In this document: positions 37,401-52,500 of the stretch, piece by piece
Numbering within the stretch: the first letter of the stretch is position 1
Layout of the letters: each line of letters starts with the position of its first letter
DNA from: Tetracentron sinense
Taxonomy: Eukaryota > Streptophyta > Magnoliopsida > Trochodendrales > Trochodendraceae
Assembly (NCBI GenBank): GCA_015143295.1
Contig: CM026561.1
Coordinates: forward strand, 44,892,875-44,956,874
Direction: 5' to 3'
DNA: 64,000 nucleotides
Translations under genes and position numbers: made by a program
The notes under the pieces: model-generated
Seen by the model: the letters and a program-made list of their open reading frames with translations, nothing else
Databases searched by the model: none
Told to the model about the DNA's origin: nothing

Positions 37401-40400
37401 CAGATATCCCCACTGCCATTAAAAATAAAAATCTACACACATTTAAAGACACTATAATCTGCAATAAGCGCCCACAAACTTAATGAAACAGGTAGGCATT
37501 GTGCAGAGAACTCAACACGTTATTGGGATAGCAGAAAATAATCCCCAACACAGTCCAAAGCCACGTTAGTTAGTGTAAATATCAGGACAACAGAATATAG
37601 TCAGTGACACAATCCAAAGCTAGAGCACGCTAATTAGTGGAAACATTATATCAAAGGCAGCATAATGAGTGAAAAAAACGGAGGAAAAGATGAAATATTA
37701 CCCTCCATACTCTGCATTGGTCTGAGAGAGTTCCTATACCCTGCTCCAATGCTAAAACTGAAATTTTCGGGAAGACAGTGCAGGCATCCCTGAAACCACC
37801 CTCTTCTTCTATACATGCCAGAAGGATATCCAGTTCCTTCACCATCTCCTTAACCTGAACAAAAAAATTAAGTCTTCAGAGACATAGAGAAGGACACATC
37901 CATTTTCACGCAAAATTCGGTACAAATGTAGGAAAAGATTACCATTTTTATTCCCTCATTAGAGTAAGAGTTACTATTACACACTAAACCAGAGATATAC
38001 TATGACCAAATGAAATTTTAAATGCAAATCCGAACAATGAGTCTGGAGATTTAAGAATATTACATGCAATACATAGCTCTAGAAGAGTTTTACAGCTATC
38101 CCAGATGAGATGAAGTCTTGATGCCAGTATTCATAGACTCAGTTGGGTCCTCAAAAAGTTTATTGAGTCAACTCAACTCAATCAAGTGTCAGTTGAGCTC
38201 TCAGTTTGCTAACAACCAAAATAGAAATTTCAACCAAGAACTTGAAAAAGTTAATTGAGCCTTCAAAACTCTCTCAAGTACATAAGAAAACATTTGGCAT
38301 TGACTTAATAAATTGGGTGATTTTAGACAAGTGAGATTATTCTCTCTTATTTCCATTGAAGTGGTGTGACTCTAGAGAAAAGTGCTTGTTGTGAGACTCC
38401 ATAGCCCTCATCTCTGGGACGGTATAGCGTGATTCATATCTACCTCCATTTTCTTTTATAAGTATCCACATGTACCTCCATCTCTCGTATCTCTTTATCC
38501 TTTCTAATTTTATTTTTACTTGTTGCTCAATTTACTGGATAATTACCTGTCCCATAAACCCTAGTTTCCAGCCACACACCCTAATCCGTACAGACTCATG
38601 CATACATCTCCATTCTTGTACCTAATCTAGTCATCCTATGTTCTTGTCCAGCATTCTTTGTTTCCAAAATAAGGTTTTAAGAATAAACACAGGATGACAA
38701 AGTGTTTTAAAATTTTAGGAACAATGCAGTTAAACGTAGTTCACCTGGAGACAAGTACAGTTTCTCTTGAACAAAAGTGCCCAAATTTCTTCAGTAAACT
38801 TGGGTCATAATTATATTGCTAACGTTTCAAAATCTAGCAAATTCTACACGAGCAATTATAAATAAAAGCTTTGTAAAATGCATTCCACAAATACAAAATC
38901 GGTGATATGCACTTAGCCTGAGCCCCATTGTGAAGGATATAACGGCAGATCCAATTTCTAATAAATAAACATATATGAATTTCAAGTAAAAACTTGGAGT
39001 TAAGAAAGAAAGTAGTATCTCAACCTGAAAATAATGATGGCAAATCCATAGTTGGAACAAAAAATTTATGCAGTAAAAGCATGATTGCACGTTATCAACC
39101 AAGTCACAGCTAGGAGAGAAGTCAATCTAAAAAGCTTTAAAGCTATCGCAAAAGACTGGAGATCTATGCAATTCCATTGAATCAAGACTTATGAGAACTG
39201 CCAATTCATGAAAGGTAATGATTGTTAAACCAAGTTCTAGATTCAGATTAAAGGCCTGAGATTGGATACTTAAAAAGGGAGGCTAGGATCACAAAGAAAG
39301 CAATTAAGAAAATAAGACTAGCACAACATCAAAAAGCACTTATTGTACAGTAACATAGGAAGGATCTGTTTAGTAACTAAAGAGTGAAGAAAGGAAAACA
39401 ACATTACACTGCCAAAATGCTTCGATAACTCTGGTTCAGAATCCAGCAACCCAGAGGATGTGGGAGTTCTATAATTTTCCATGGGATGCAACTTGGCGTT
39501 CAGAGACTTTCCCAGCACAGAACTTTCCTGTGGCGAAATTTGCCAGTTACGAATGGCTGGTATTGATTCAATATTTCCTGCCCCTGTTGAAGCTCTTTGT
39601 CCTCCACCCGGGGTTGCTCTACCAGAAGAATAAGAAGATGATGGGCTAGCACTCAAGTCCTTTGAACTGGACATGTTACCACAGGGGCCACCAGGATCAG
39701 ATGTAGTATTCTCTAACCTCGTACCAGCATTTTCATATCTGTTGGTTGGAATAGAACTGGAAGCAAAAGGCAAAGATCTTGCATTGAAGTCATTGGAGAA
39801 TGTGACCTTTCCGAGGGACCCTGATTGAATTGAAGCACTCTGAAAGCTAGCTGATCCAACCTTTCCAGAAACTTCTTTACTCAACTCAACACTTTTTAAT
39901 GAATCCTTATAATTTGATTGGATGGTGGTAGACATATCACGTGGGGCGTTACCTAACAAAGAATAAGTGCTCAAACCAACTCCTGCATGAGCCAAACCCA
40001 GTGTTTGGTTTTCGGTCTTTCTGAAATCTCTAAACGCAGAACCAAATCCTTGTACAGGAGGTGACTTCACAGATAACTGCCCTGAATTTGAGCTTTGCCA
40101 TTCAGGGAGACAAGATTGTTGATAAGAAGTGTCTTGGTTTGGCATTGCAGGATGAACATTGGATTGCTCACCTGCTTCAGAAGTTGGCAAATTCCCAAGA
40201 CTTTTAATTTCCTGGTTTGCAGTACTTGTTTCTCTATGGGATATTTTATCAGCAATAAATGATGATTTTGACGATTCATTCAGCTCAAGGGGCTTCAGGT
40301 CATTTTCCTTCAGAACATCACCAACTCCTTTTGTGTTTAGTCCTGTGTTCATATCCTGAGACTCAGCATCCAAAACTACCCGTCCCATGATGTTCTCCTC

Positions 40401-43400
40401 CATCCCCAAAGAAGTTTTGGACAAATCATATCCCAAAGGTATGATTGCTGAAGAATCCTCTTCCTCATCAGATAGGACAGAGACAACCGGAGGCAAAACT
40501 GGAGTTTCTGTACCACTACAGAAGAAACTGATTTAATGGAAAATTTTAAAAGAGAAAAAACAAAGATGGCACAATTATGGGAAAATAGGTCAATGTTACC
40601 AGAAAAAACTAATATATCTACCCATATAGAGAGGGAAAAAAATTACATAGGGCTTGAAATAACAAAATAAAAATTACATAGGGCTTGAACAAAGTACCCC
40701 GCAACATGGAACATAATAAGTTTTCCCTCAAGAGTCAGACATAGAAGAATGCAATACGGTGAAAGTTCTCTCTGTTCAACTCCTAGCATGACTTTAACTT
40801 TCTCATTTAAGGAGACTTTGTCAACACCAAACCCCATAATCAAATTATCATCGCCGTTTTCTGAAACAGAAGGAAGGTATTTTAAGTAAAACATGCAACA
40901 ATATATTAATAGAAATATTCCAAACAAATCAAGGGATAAATAAGTCTTGTACTGACAAAACATGAGCCAAATTAGACCCAAAAAAATGCTCAGATTAGAT
41001 GATCCTAATAACCCAACAACTGATGCATTTTTCACTCTTACACTTTTAAACAACCACTTGATCTGAAGGTCAGTGCACCCATCCTGTAAACTTGGGGCCA
41101 GACTATTCAAGAGGTGGCCTTAATTGGATGGTGCAGATTGAAAGACGCGCACATGGACAGTGTATAGAAATGGTTTAGAGTCTTTAGAGTTTAGACAACA
41201 TTCGTTTTATTTTTATCAGTAATTATAGAAATTCACTTGAATAAGATTTACATATGGATCATCCCATCAATCAGAAAAATAAAGGCCACGAGTAAAAGTG
41301 GGTGAAGATTGATATGTTATGCATTTTCCCCGTTTGGTGGGTAAGCTGGGTCCGAAACCGTGGGTAAGCTTGGTGCCCTCATTCAAATATTGCAAGCCAA
41401 AAATCATAGACAACCCCCTCCAACTGTCTCTGCCCCAACGCTCAAAAGCCATACATATCCAACTCACAATGCAGACACTATAATCATAATTAAAGAATTG
41501 CAACATCTAAACTTGTCTGAATTTGCATCATTACACGATGGCATCATGCATTAGTAGCCACAGCAACAGAGCATAACTTAATTAAGCAATAGAACATGCA
41601 ACCAAAAAAGAACAAAATTGTAAGAAGTTAATAGTCTAGAAGGCATATTTTGACTAAATGGTTTCCATGCTAGAAGTATGCCAACATTCTGGCAAATAGT
41701 CATATTTATGTTGGATCAAATATCATTAATGTGTCCCTGACTCCTTAGGTATGAGCAAATATGGACATTCCCAATGCTCAAATGTCATTGGACTGACATT
41801 CCCTCACTCCATTTCATTCCTGCTTCAACTGGTTAGTCTTCCAAAGGTAAGGATGATCACAAATGTGAAAGGTGCAAGGACCAATTGATGTTTAAAATAT
41901 TTACTAATAACAAGTGACACAGTCATTATAAATACCACAGCGAACAGGATTAGAAATCAGTTAAAGCTATCAACAACATAGTTATTTTTTCTACCCTTTT
42001 ATTGGTAATTATAGATTATATATTAATAAAGAGAAGGATGTATGAGAAAAGGGTAGAAAAGCATTCCCCACAAACTACACATATCAGAAAAAGGAAAAAA
42101 TACAGAAAAATAGAAATGACCCACGGCAATGACTCCTCAACAGCGATATCCTCAATGTTAACAGATATCAGATATCAAAAAGTACTAACAATTGAAGCCA
42201 GTTATGTTCAGTTAGTGCAAGATGTTGTACCTTGAAGCTCAATCCTTGGAAGCCAGTTATCTCGATCAAGATCCATAACTACAGCTTCCTTTTGCTCATC
42301 ATCTAGTGACCACCCAAGCAAAACAATATGTTGATCCGTATTCTTCCTGTTGGCAGCAATTGCAAGCTCCCTGCCATGAAATACAAAGTTGCATATCAGC
42401 TATCATTATACTATGGGTTATTACTCGAAAATGATGGAAACCAACAATGGGCAAATATAACAACATTACTCGGTCTTAGCTGATATTTGGAGAATAAATA
42501 AATCAAAATTGATCAATGATTTTCCAATTAAAATATATCACGCCACAATGCCAAATTCAAAGAAATGAAAGGTCGTCAACTCAAGAATTGATGAAAATAC
42601 TTTCTCCATGTAGATACTTTATTGAATGTCCAACCAAAGGGAATGTCAGTAAGTAAAACTTTAGAAAACAGAATCAAAACTGTTGACCAGAACCAATAGG
42701 CCTGATGGTATGCATCATAGTAATAGAACTCGATGAAACCATTACACAACAGCCCTCAAGCAACAGTTTCGAGTAGACCTTACTGCTTTATAACAGTGAT
42801 ACATATATTTAGGGTTTCTTTTTGTAACGCCCGAGTCGCACCATCATGATGATTCTTCCGTTACGTAATAGGTAGAAACTCATTTAGCGCCTAATTGGTT
42901 TCGTAAGTTTTGGAAACCCATGCCAACCTATTTCTTTCTCAATTTTCTCTGTTCCTCATCTGGAGAGAAACTACCACTCCACACTGTTCCTCGATCAAAA
43001 ACACAATCTACATCTACACATCAAATCGATGATCCAAGCTTCACACCCTAGTTTTAGGTCTTTATAAATTCTAGCCAATGATTGAGAGGATACAGCCTCA
43101 TCGATCAACATGGTAATATTGGGATAAATGGTGGCATCAGACAAATTCCGTTTCAGACTATGCCACACGTCCTCCACCTTTATATGGAGGCTGAGACACT
43201 TGCGTCAAAGGCGCTCCCTCCTTCATAGGCTCGTCTGACCCCTGATTTGCCTTGTGGATTGGCAAAGAAGAATTTGCCTGACAGCTTTGACCCACTTGCC
43301 TACTTCAGGATTTTTTATGCTCAACATGTGCCATCAATCCGTTACATCGTTGTCTTCAATTTCCCGTCTTGCCCTAACTTATAGAACCTCTATATAAAAA

Positions 43401-46400
43401 AAAGCAGAGACCTGCTTGTGGTACAGAACCTGTCAAAACTGCGGTGGGCCCCATTCAACTGTCAAAAAGAGGGAGTTTACCCCGCTTTTATGTCCGACAT
43501 CTTTTCCAATAAATCCTCTTATATCCCTCCCCTCTTTGAATTTCCCACATGGCAATGCTCCTCACACCTAACTGACACAGCCAAACAGGTGGAGCTTTCT
43601 CTGTTAATGTTGTATGAACCCACTTTGCTCACTCATGCTGCCTGAGCCCACGTTGCTTGCTCCCATCGCTGGCTTCCACTGGTAAAGTTCCCTCATGTCT
43701 TCTTCCTTTTTTTTTTTGGAGATAGGTTTTGTTAAATACTCAAAATATCTTTAGAATTCAGTAGTGGATTGTTTTTTGTCACTCTTATCTATCGGTGAAT
43801 GGCATGTGTTTGATGTAATTGTTTGTTTTGTTTTTTAATGTATCATAAACTTGTGTGCAAGCTTTTGTTTGATTTCCTAGCTAGATGAAATGTTGGGTTA
43901 GTTGCTTACATATTCTTTTATATTTGTTACAGTGATTCAGTTACTCCCGAAAATAAAACAGACCATAGGAACATGTGATGACATCTCTTCATCCTCACAA
44001 CCTTCTCCAGGATTTCAACTTGCTTGGTTGGGGATCTCATGACAAGTTTCATGGCTGACATTGTGAAGATGGGTAGAAGGCATGGCAAGGCTTCCAGAAC
44101 ACCAGTTGCATCAACCGAGACTTCTTACTTACCACATAATGTAGTTTACTTACACCTAATTCATCCCACCACTATGTCAAGCATACCTCTGCACCTCTTC
44201 TGGTAGAATTGTACCATGATTTACATTCATTTCAAGATCCTGCTTCCAAGGTGTCTGAGATTATCCATGATTCAGGCATTGCTACGAGCCAGCATGTTTC
44301 ACATGATGAATGGACCTGAGTTGAGCAGCCACTGGCTCATGGCGGGTCATCTGTCTTACAATCAACTGCTGCCTCAAATGTCTATTCTGCCTCATCTAAC
44401 CTGCATGTTGATAGAGCTCACTTGCATTTAAACTCCTAGTCAGATGAGATTCAAGTAAAAGAGGAAGTTGATACTGTTGATAATCGTAAATTCGTAATAT
44501 GGACCACATTGGATCTGATTCTGCATCTACAAGCCAGATGGAGGAGGGTAATTCTAAAGTTGCATCTACGTTTGATATGAACTCTTTTAAGAACATTTGT
44601 TCTTTCCTGCCTCACGGGCATGCTTTTGAGCATGTAATATACTATATTTTAAATTTAACCTTGTGGCTTGGGCAATAGATTTTTTCTTTCAAATATATTT
44701 TTTTAATAATATCTGATCCGTGCAACATTTAATTTTTACAATTAGAATGGTAGTGTTGGATGGTTTGTACTTTGAAAGTCCACTTTTCTGGGAAATTCAG
44801 AAGTCATTCTTTTTTCAGAGAAGTTTATCCAAATAGGTCAACCCTATAAGTTTCCTTGTACATTTAGGAAATAATTTATGGAATTTAAATGAATCATGTT
44901 TGATTTTATGAGAGAGATCAAAATTCAAGTGATATCAGACAATTATTTCATAACTTCTAATATTCTATATTTCATCACATTTAGGAATATGTAATTATGT
45001 ACTCTCTCTTTTTTCTCATTTTGAAATAAAATAAATAATATTTTCTTCACTGCCTCTTTTTTAATGGATTTCATGACTCGTCTCAAAAGAAATAACTTAA
45101 GCACAATTAACTAGTTATTATGACTCAATTTATAGTTTATACCCCACTGCTAATTTTTTTTAAAAAAAATAGAAACAAAAATTTAAATTCACAATATTTC
45201 AACCAACAGACTTACGAAATCATGATTGTATTTTCAAGACATTACTAAACCAAAAATACACATCCCTGCAGGGGTGGAGCCACTGAACTTTTGAAAAACA
45301 ATACAAAAAAATTATGGGGCATGGGGGCATGTCCCCCCTCCCCCCTTGAACTTTTGAGAAAAAATATTTTTATACTATGTTGTTTAAATATTTAACACTC
45401 ATAATCATAGGACAAGGGAGCAGCTGGCCCCTAAACTTTTGGAAAAAAATTATACTAATTATTATTCAATAGGACATAATCATGGGCTAGGAGAAGGGGC
45501 AACTGCCCCTAAACTTTTGAAAACAAAATATATCTTTTATACTATTTATTTAATTATTTAACGGGGCATAGCCACCGGGCAAGGGGTAGCTGCCCCCATA
45601 AAAAAAGAGAAATAATACTCATAGGATATGTACAAAATGTATGGACAAAATGGCCCATGAACTTATCATCAAAAAAAAAAAATCCACCCATCCTACTAGT
45701 CTCAGAATATTTTGTATCCGTCTCCATAAATCCATCAACAATACATGTCAGTTTGATAAGGTCTTGAACAATACATTCGTGGTTTTGATTCCAAAAAAAC
45801 AAGGAGCTCAGGATATAAAGGATTTTCGACCAATTAGTCTGGTGAGTAGTAGCTATAAGATCCCCTCGTAGGTCCTGGCATTGTGCTTAAAAGAAGTATT
45901 TAATTCATTGATCTCCCCCAACAAGCCGCATTAGTGGGGTAGACAAATTATGGATGGAATTTTAATTGCCAATGAATGTATTGATGATCGACTTAGATCA
46001 GGAGTCCTAGGGGTCCGGTCCTTTGCAAACTAGACTTGGAAAAGGCATAAGACCATGTCAATTGAAAGTTTCTTGATTATGTGATGAGAAGGATGGGGTT
46101 TGGGATCAAATAGAGGAAATGGATATCCAAATGTATCTCATTGGTGTCATTCTCAATTCTTATATATAGATCCCTGGTGGGGTTCTTCTAGAGCTCCAAG
46201 GGATTGGGGCAAGGCGATCCCCTGTTTCCATTCTTATTCATTATAATTTTGAAAGCATTGAGCAGGATGATAATGAAAGCAAATGGAGTCGTCTTCGAAG
46301 GGTTCTCGGTAGGTCAGGATAATCTGAGAATTTCACACCTCCAGTTTGCTGATGACACCTTGATATTTTGTGAGGCTTCCTATCAGGTAGGTGCCGGTTT

Positions 46401-49400
46401 AGGTGCTTCGAAGCAATGTTGTGGTTGAAAGTTAATCTGAGTAAGAGAGAGATGATTGACTAGAGGGGTAATCCAAATTTAGGGAACCTAGCAGCTTGCC
46501 TGGGTTGCAAGGTGGGAGCTTTACCTTCGGTTTATCTAGGATTACCTTTACGAGCAGGGTACAAGTCCAAGGCGGTTTGGTCTCCCATAGTTGAGAGATT
46601 TCGCTTCTAGATTGGTATGGTGGAAGGCTCACTTCCTCTCCAAAGGCAAAAAAATGACACTAATCAAGAACATCCTTAGAAACTTACCAACGTACTTCCT
46701 ATCATCCTTAACCATCCTGAGATTGAAAGCTTTGTCATTGGATCGGTTACAAAGGGTCTTCCTTTGGAACAGAAAAGGGGATAAGTCCAAATATCACTTA
46801 ATGGCCTCGAACCAAGTATGACGCCCTCTGAAAGGGGGCGGTCTAAACCTGAAACCAGTAGTGAATGTCAACAAAGCGTTGTTATGTAAATGATGTGGAG
46901 GTTTGGGGAAGATGAGGAGAGTCTGGCTGAGTCGCCAAATATAGGGAGTCTTCTTGTTGGGAGCCCAAGAAGGTCACGAGACCTTATGAGGTGAGTTTGT
47001 GGAAAGGCATCATGGCGGTGGTAAAATTGTTGCCTCCATTCATCATATTTAGGGTGGGTAATGGGTAGGAATAAACTATGATAGGGAGAAGATTAGGGCG
47101 GTGCTCAGCTGAGGTTGTTGTCAAGGGGGGTGTTTGGCCAGAGGTCTGGGCGGGTTTTTAGTGCTGAGTTTTCCTTGAGTTTATTGTCTTGTAAACCCTC
47201 AGTGCTTTCCTTGTTTGTGGTCCTTGTATCCGGGTCCTTTCTTATTTATATTATTGCGCGTTTTACCAATCAAAAAAAATATTTTAGGGTAGGTAATGGG
47301 TCGAAAGTCAGAGGAAGGACCGATGGTGTGGGTGGGTCCAAGCGCTTTAAGTAGGAGTTTGGAAACTTATTCCTTCTTTCCTTAGACAAGGATGCGTTAA
47401 TGTCAAATTTTTATGAAACTAGGAACAATGAATCGTCTGGGTGTTTGAAGTTGAGGCATGGGTCGCGTGATCTGAACAACTGGGATATCGATGATTTCCT
47501 ACGAATATTACTAAACCGGTCTTCCCTTCCATAGACACTCGATAGACAATAGTGACATAAGGATTTGGTCGCGAGACCATAAGGGTTGTTTTCAGTGAGA
47601 TCATTATTACACTTTTGATTTAGATCCCTCATGCTTATTTCCTCATAAGTCTGTGTGGAATCCCCGAATTCCTTCAAAAGTATCGTTCTTCCATTGGATT
47701 GCGTCTCTGAATAAGGTTCTTACCTATGACAACCTGAAAAAAAAGAGGGTGAAGTATGGCAAAACGATGTTACTTGTGCCTTCTCGCAAAGAATTGATGT
47801 ATCATTTGCTATTACATTATCCCGTTGCTTTTGAGATTTGGAGTTATTTTCTTTCCTGAGTAGGGGTGGAATAGGCCTTCTCATCGCCCTTTTCAGAATT
47901 TTTTATCTTGCTGGGCTCGGGTTAGTACAGATAGTTCCTGTGAGGCGATCTGGTTAGTTTTGCCTAAGGCAATTTCATAGTCGATTTGGAAAGAGAAATT
48001 TTCAAGTATTCGATAACTCGTCTTCATATTTGTCTCCACTGTGTGCGCGTATAAGACTACTAGTCTTGGAATTGTGATCTATTAGGCACTCAAAAATGGG
48101 ACCCCGAAAACCTTCTTGGATGAATCTATACCAGAATCTCAATACTTTAACGGTTGAGCTTGCCCCCAATCCACATAAATGTTATCGCCTTCAAAATTTG
48201 GCCGCTAGAGTGAGGCATCTAAGGGTTCCTGAGGGAATAGGCACAAGGTGTGGGATAGGTTTGAGGTATATATGTGGGTTGAATGGAGGGATATCAAGAA
48301 CAAGCTATGTTGCACAAATTAGAACACGGGTGTCGGACTTGGAAATAGGTTGTCGAACATGGTGAACACCAAAAAATATGATTTGGGGACATAGGATATT
48401 CTAATTTTAAAATTTAAAATTTATCATACTTTATATATTATATCAATAATACTATATTAATAAATTAAATTTGTAAGTAAAATTATTGCTAATAATTTGA
48501 AGTAATTTATTACAAACTATAGTTCATCAAACAATATAGTAATTCTATATGTTAATGTTAATCTTAAAGGTGATTAATTGAAATAAGGCTTTTAGAGCCC
48601 GAATTCAGCCCGTTGACTTTCTCTCTCTCTCTCTCTCCCCCTCCTATTACAGGGATCAGTAATTCCTCCTATTCTTTCTCTACTTTTTTGTATCGAAAAC
48701 AAATGGATTGTGGTTCTTACCCTCTTTCCCGACCGACTTCTTATTTTTTATGATGAGAGTTAGAAAGAATTTTCTTAAGCTTGTGCTAACTATATGCAGT
48801 GCAACAGATGTATGCCCTTTTTTGTATCACTGGAAGTTCATGGGTATCAGGAATGTCCATGTCCTTCTGTGTCCAAAATGCATAGATTCTACTATTATGA
48901 GTCATAATAATCGTGTTTGAGGTGTGTTTAAGTCCATACGTTTCGACACGGGACACTCTTGTTCTCTTAAAGAATCCGCGCAACATAGGGCACAAGGTAT
49001 GCTCAAATTGATTCTCTTCCCTCTTTTGTTTTTCCCCCACACAAGAATTTTATTTACACACACATAAACAAGGTGACGTTCTAGGGGGCGACACCCCTAA
49101 AAACTTGATATGTGACAGGTTATTTTCGATTCAGACCATTGGATTGAGAGACACATGGCAAAAAATTAGCTTTCTAGGCCATCCAGTTGAAGGTCAGAAA
49201 ATCAAAGATTTTTATAGCCTATGTAGGGTCTAATGAACCCTATGAGATCAATGCTCACCAACTAGGGTCTTATGACTCTAATTAGATGATCTAAAAATGC
49301 CCGATTGGGCCATTTTTTACCATGTCTCCAAAGGGACCCAGCTTGACATCAAACGGTCAATTTCCAAAAAAGCATGTCATGTTCAACGTTCTAGAGGGGG

Positions 49401-49437
49401 ACATTCACTAGAACCTCTAGTGAGTGCCGCCCATTGG

Positions 49438-49514
<77 letters not shown>

Positions 49515-52500
49515 ATATCTCTGCGTGTGTGTGCTTTTGAAAAAAAGCAACTATCACAAATCTTATCCAAAAGGGTTAAATTTGCTTTCCTACTCTAATA
49601 CAAAAGGCTGCCCTCTGATACACAAGAAAAAAACCAAAATATCAAGGAAAAGGTATATTACCCAACCCACATATAATAGGTGAAATATTACCGTGAATCA
49701 GGTATGTCAAAAAGAAGAAAGATGAATTTATAATCGATCAAAAAACTAAAAAGAAATGATGTATTGAAAATGAAATTTAAATCTGCCATACCCTTGCTCC
49801 AAATAGTTCAGAAACAAATATGGTCCACCTCCAAATGGTACTATATCATCAATGATACCCATAAATACTTCACTGAAGGATAACACAATTGGATTGGAAG
49901 AAGCCTACAAGAAAAAAAGTAAAAAATTAAAACTTGAAAGCAGCAGAAAAATATGTGAAAATAAATTTAAGAGATTAAAAAAAACAATATTATTCTTTGC
50001 GTGGGTCAAAGCAAGGCTTCTTATGAGTTAAAATCAACCATAATGCATCTAGATAAAATTATTTACTGCAAAATGTGAAAAGCTTTCCACAAGGGTCTGA
50101 ATCTATTTGTTAATGTAATAAATCTCTAACTACCTGAAATTAAAATTACAAAGCGCTTTTAATGGTCAGGAAAAGCGAGAGGATTCAAGTGGCTTATTGC
50201 AAAAGCTTGAAAAGGATTAAAGGTACTCATGTAAGATTGTTTGTATGATCTTTTTGACTTAGTAGAGTACCTGGGCACCTGGGCACCTGGGCATGGCAGA
50301 TGCATTTTTTATTTTTGCAAAGTATGCATTTTCAACTGTAAAGCAGTAGGTATTGAACAATATCTAATCTACATAATTGAGTCAAGTGACTAAAATTTTC
50401 GTGCATAATTTTTTTTCATGCATAAAACACTGTATTTATGGAATTTTAAAGTGTTTGTAGAAGAACTTTTCTACATCTTAGACATTGAACTTAGATGTAT
50501 AACCATTTTATTTCATTACAAAACTGTTAATCACAGATATTAAATTTAGATGTATAACCATTTTATTTCATCACAAAACTATATAATCCTGTGAAAGTAT
50601 TGGGTCTTCCAGAGTCATCTTTAATGACACATCATAAATATGTCCAACCCTGATATGAATGTCCAATCTAATATTGTTTAGTCTATTCCATAAATTCTAC
50701 CCTATTAATTCTTGACTTTTTTCACAATCAACCTTGATATTATTACTAGTAAAGAGTGAAAAATTAAAGTGCTTATTAGTTGGTCATAGGTCATGATTTT
50801 TTCATTTACACCTCTCACCTAAAAAGGATATCAAAGTAAAATCATATGTCCAGGAAGGCACCAGGTGTCTAACCCCTTTGCCATGAAGGCGATTGCCCAA
50901 GTTCCTAGGAAGGCACAAGGTCTCTAAACCCCTAGCATTGGGGCAGTTACCTAAGCTCCCAAAAAGACACCACACCACTAACAAATGAAATGAATTCCTT
51001 AACGGAGATAAGACATGACAACTTGGCAATATAGTAAACTTAAACCAAAAACAGTGGATAAAGATCATCTAAAGACACAACAGAGAACAATAGTACCAGA
51101 CATTAATTTCAATCCAAAGAATTGGTGATCCGTGTTATTAACATGAAGCAAGGATTGTCTCAACACACAAGTGCTAAAAATACTAAAAGAGTTATTTTTT
51201 GATTTTCTTCCCTGATCTAAAGTTTCCTCATTTGTTGTTTAGCTAGATTTACATGGTTCACACTTAACCAACTTCTAATGAAACAAAATAAATGAGAACT
51301 CAATTCAACTACCAAACTCGCTAACCCAGATTCATGGGTGTTTTATGGAATTAGGTAACTATAACTGATATGATGATATTAACATAGTATTGATCAGTGT
51401 TACAAATCTCGTTTTCAGGTTTTTATCGGCTGAAGTTTTTCTCGGGAGATTTTCAAATATGGAGTTCTTTTTCATGTATTTCTCACCTAAATCTCGGCAA
51501 TGATTGAAATAATAATTAAAATTACAAAAAATATGAATAAATATCACTAATTTATAAATTCATCAAACCAGCAATATTAGGTATTTTTAACGATATTTTT
51601 AAAATCTCAGCTAAATCTCGGGATATTTACGTGATAAAAAGAGAAAATTGTATTTCTCGCAAGACTTTTAAAATACCTCGATAAAAACAGAGTTTTAAAC
51701 TTTAAATGTTTTTCTCGGTATTTCTCCCGAGAAATTAGGTACTTTTCGGGAGATTTGTAACAATGGTATTAATAATCACAAACCTATGTCAAATTAATTA
51801 TATTTAATGGAGAGAAGCCTTTCCACCAATCCCCCCTCCCCAAAAAAAGCCTTTCTTTGCTTGCATGTATGCAACGAGAGAGTAATTGGGAGAGTGATGT
51901 TTAGAAAGATCACAAAAAGGTGGAGGGTAACTTGGTCATTCAAAACCAAGTTTGCTAGACTTTAGAAAGAAAAACATGCCACGTGATATATCATATAAGA
52001 TGATCTTTCTTTAGATTATTTATATTTTTTCTAATTATTTAAGACAGATGCATTAAATAATATTTGCATGTTTTAGTGTTTTATCATTTTTCCTGCATAT
52101 AAGCCAACTGAGTACAAATTCTTTTGGCTCAGCACATCAAACTCAACCCACTAATGGGCAGCACAGGATCAGAAGTCATATGGCATAATACAGATACAAA
52201 TACAAATCCAAAACCCTAAGCTAACTTTTTTGAAAGGTTATGTTCTCCATAAATATAAGGCTGTAAAGTTCAACTTTATTTTGGGTAAGATTGAAAGTTT
52301 TTACATTCCATTAGAAACAGTTTTACTATTGGTCTAGAATCATATTAAATTTATACAATATTTTATATTCATGATAGTGTTTTCTCTTAATATCTCATTT
52401 GAGTATATTACCTCACTGTTAAAAAAAAAAAAAAGGTTTTTTTCAATTTGATGGTGAAAAGGTCAACCTAGCCAGAGCGTCCAAACTCATTTATTTATCA

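Noticed and set aside
49297..49683. 128-codon open frame over the (CT)n(AT)n tract
   Set aside because: Nearly half of it is Ser-Leu and Ile-Tyr repeats from the microsatellite; it lies in a NUP214 intron.
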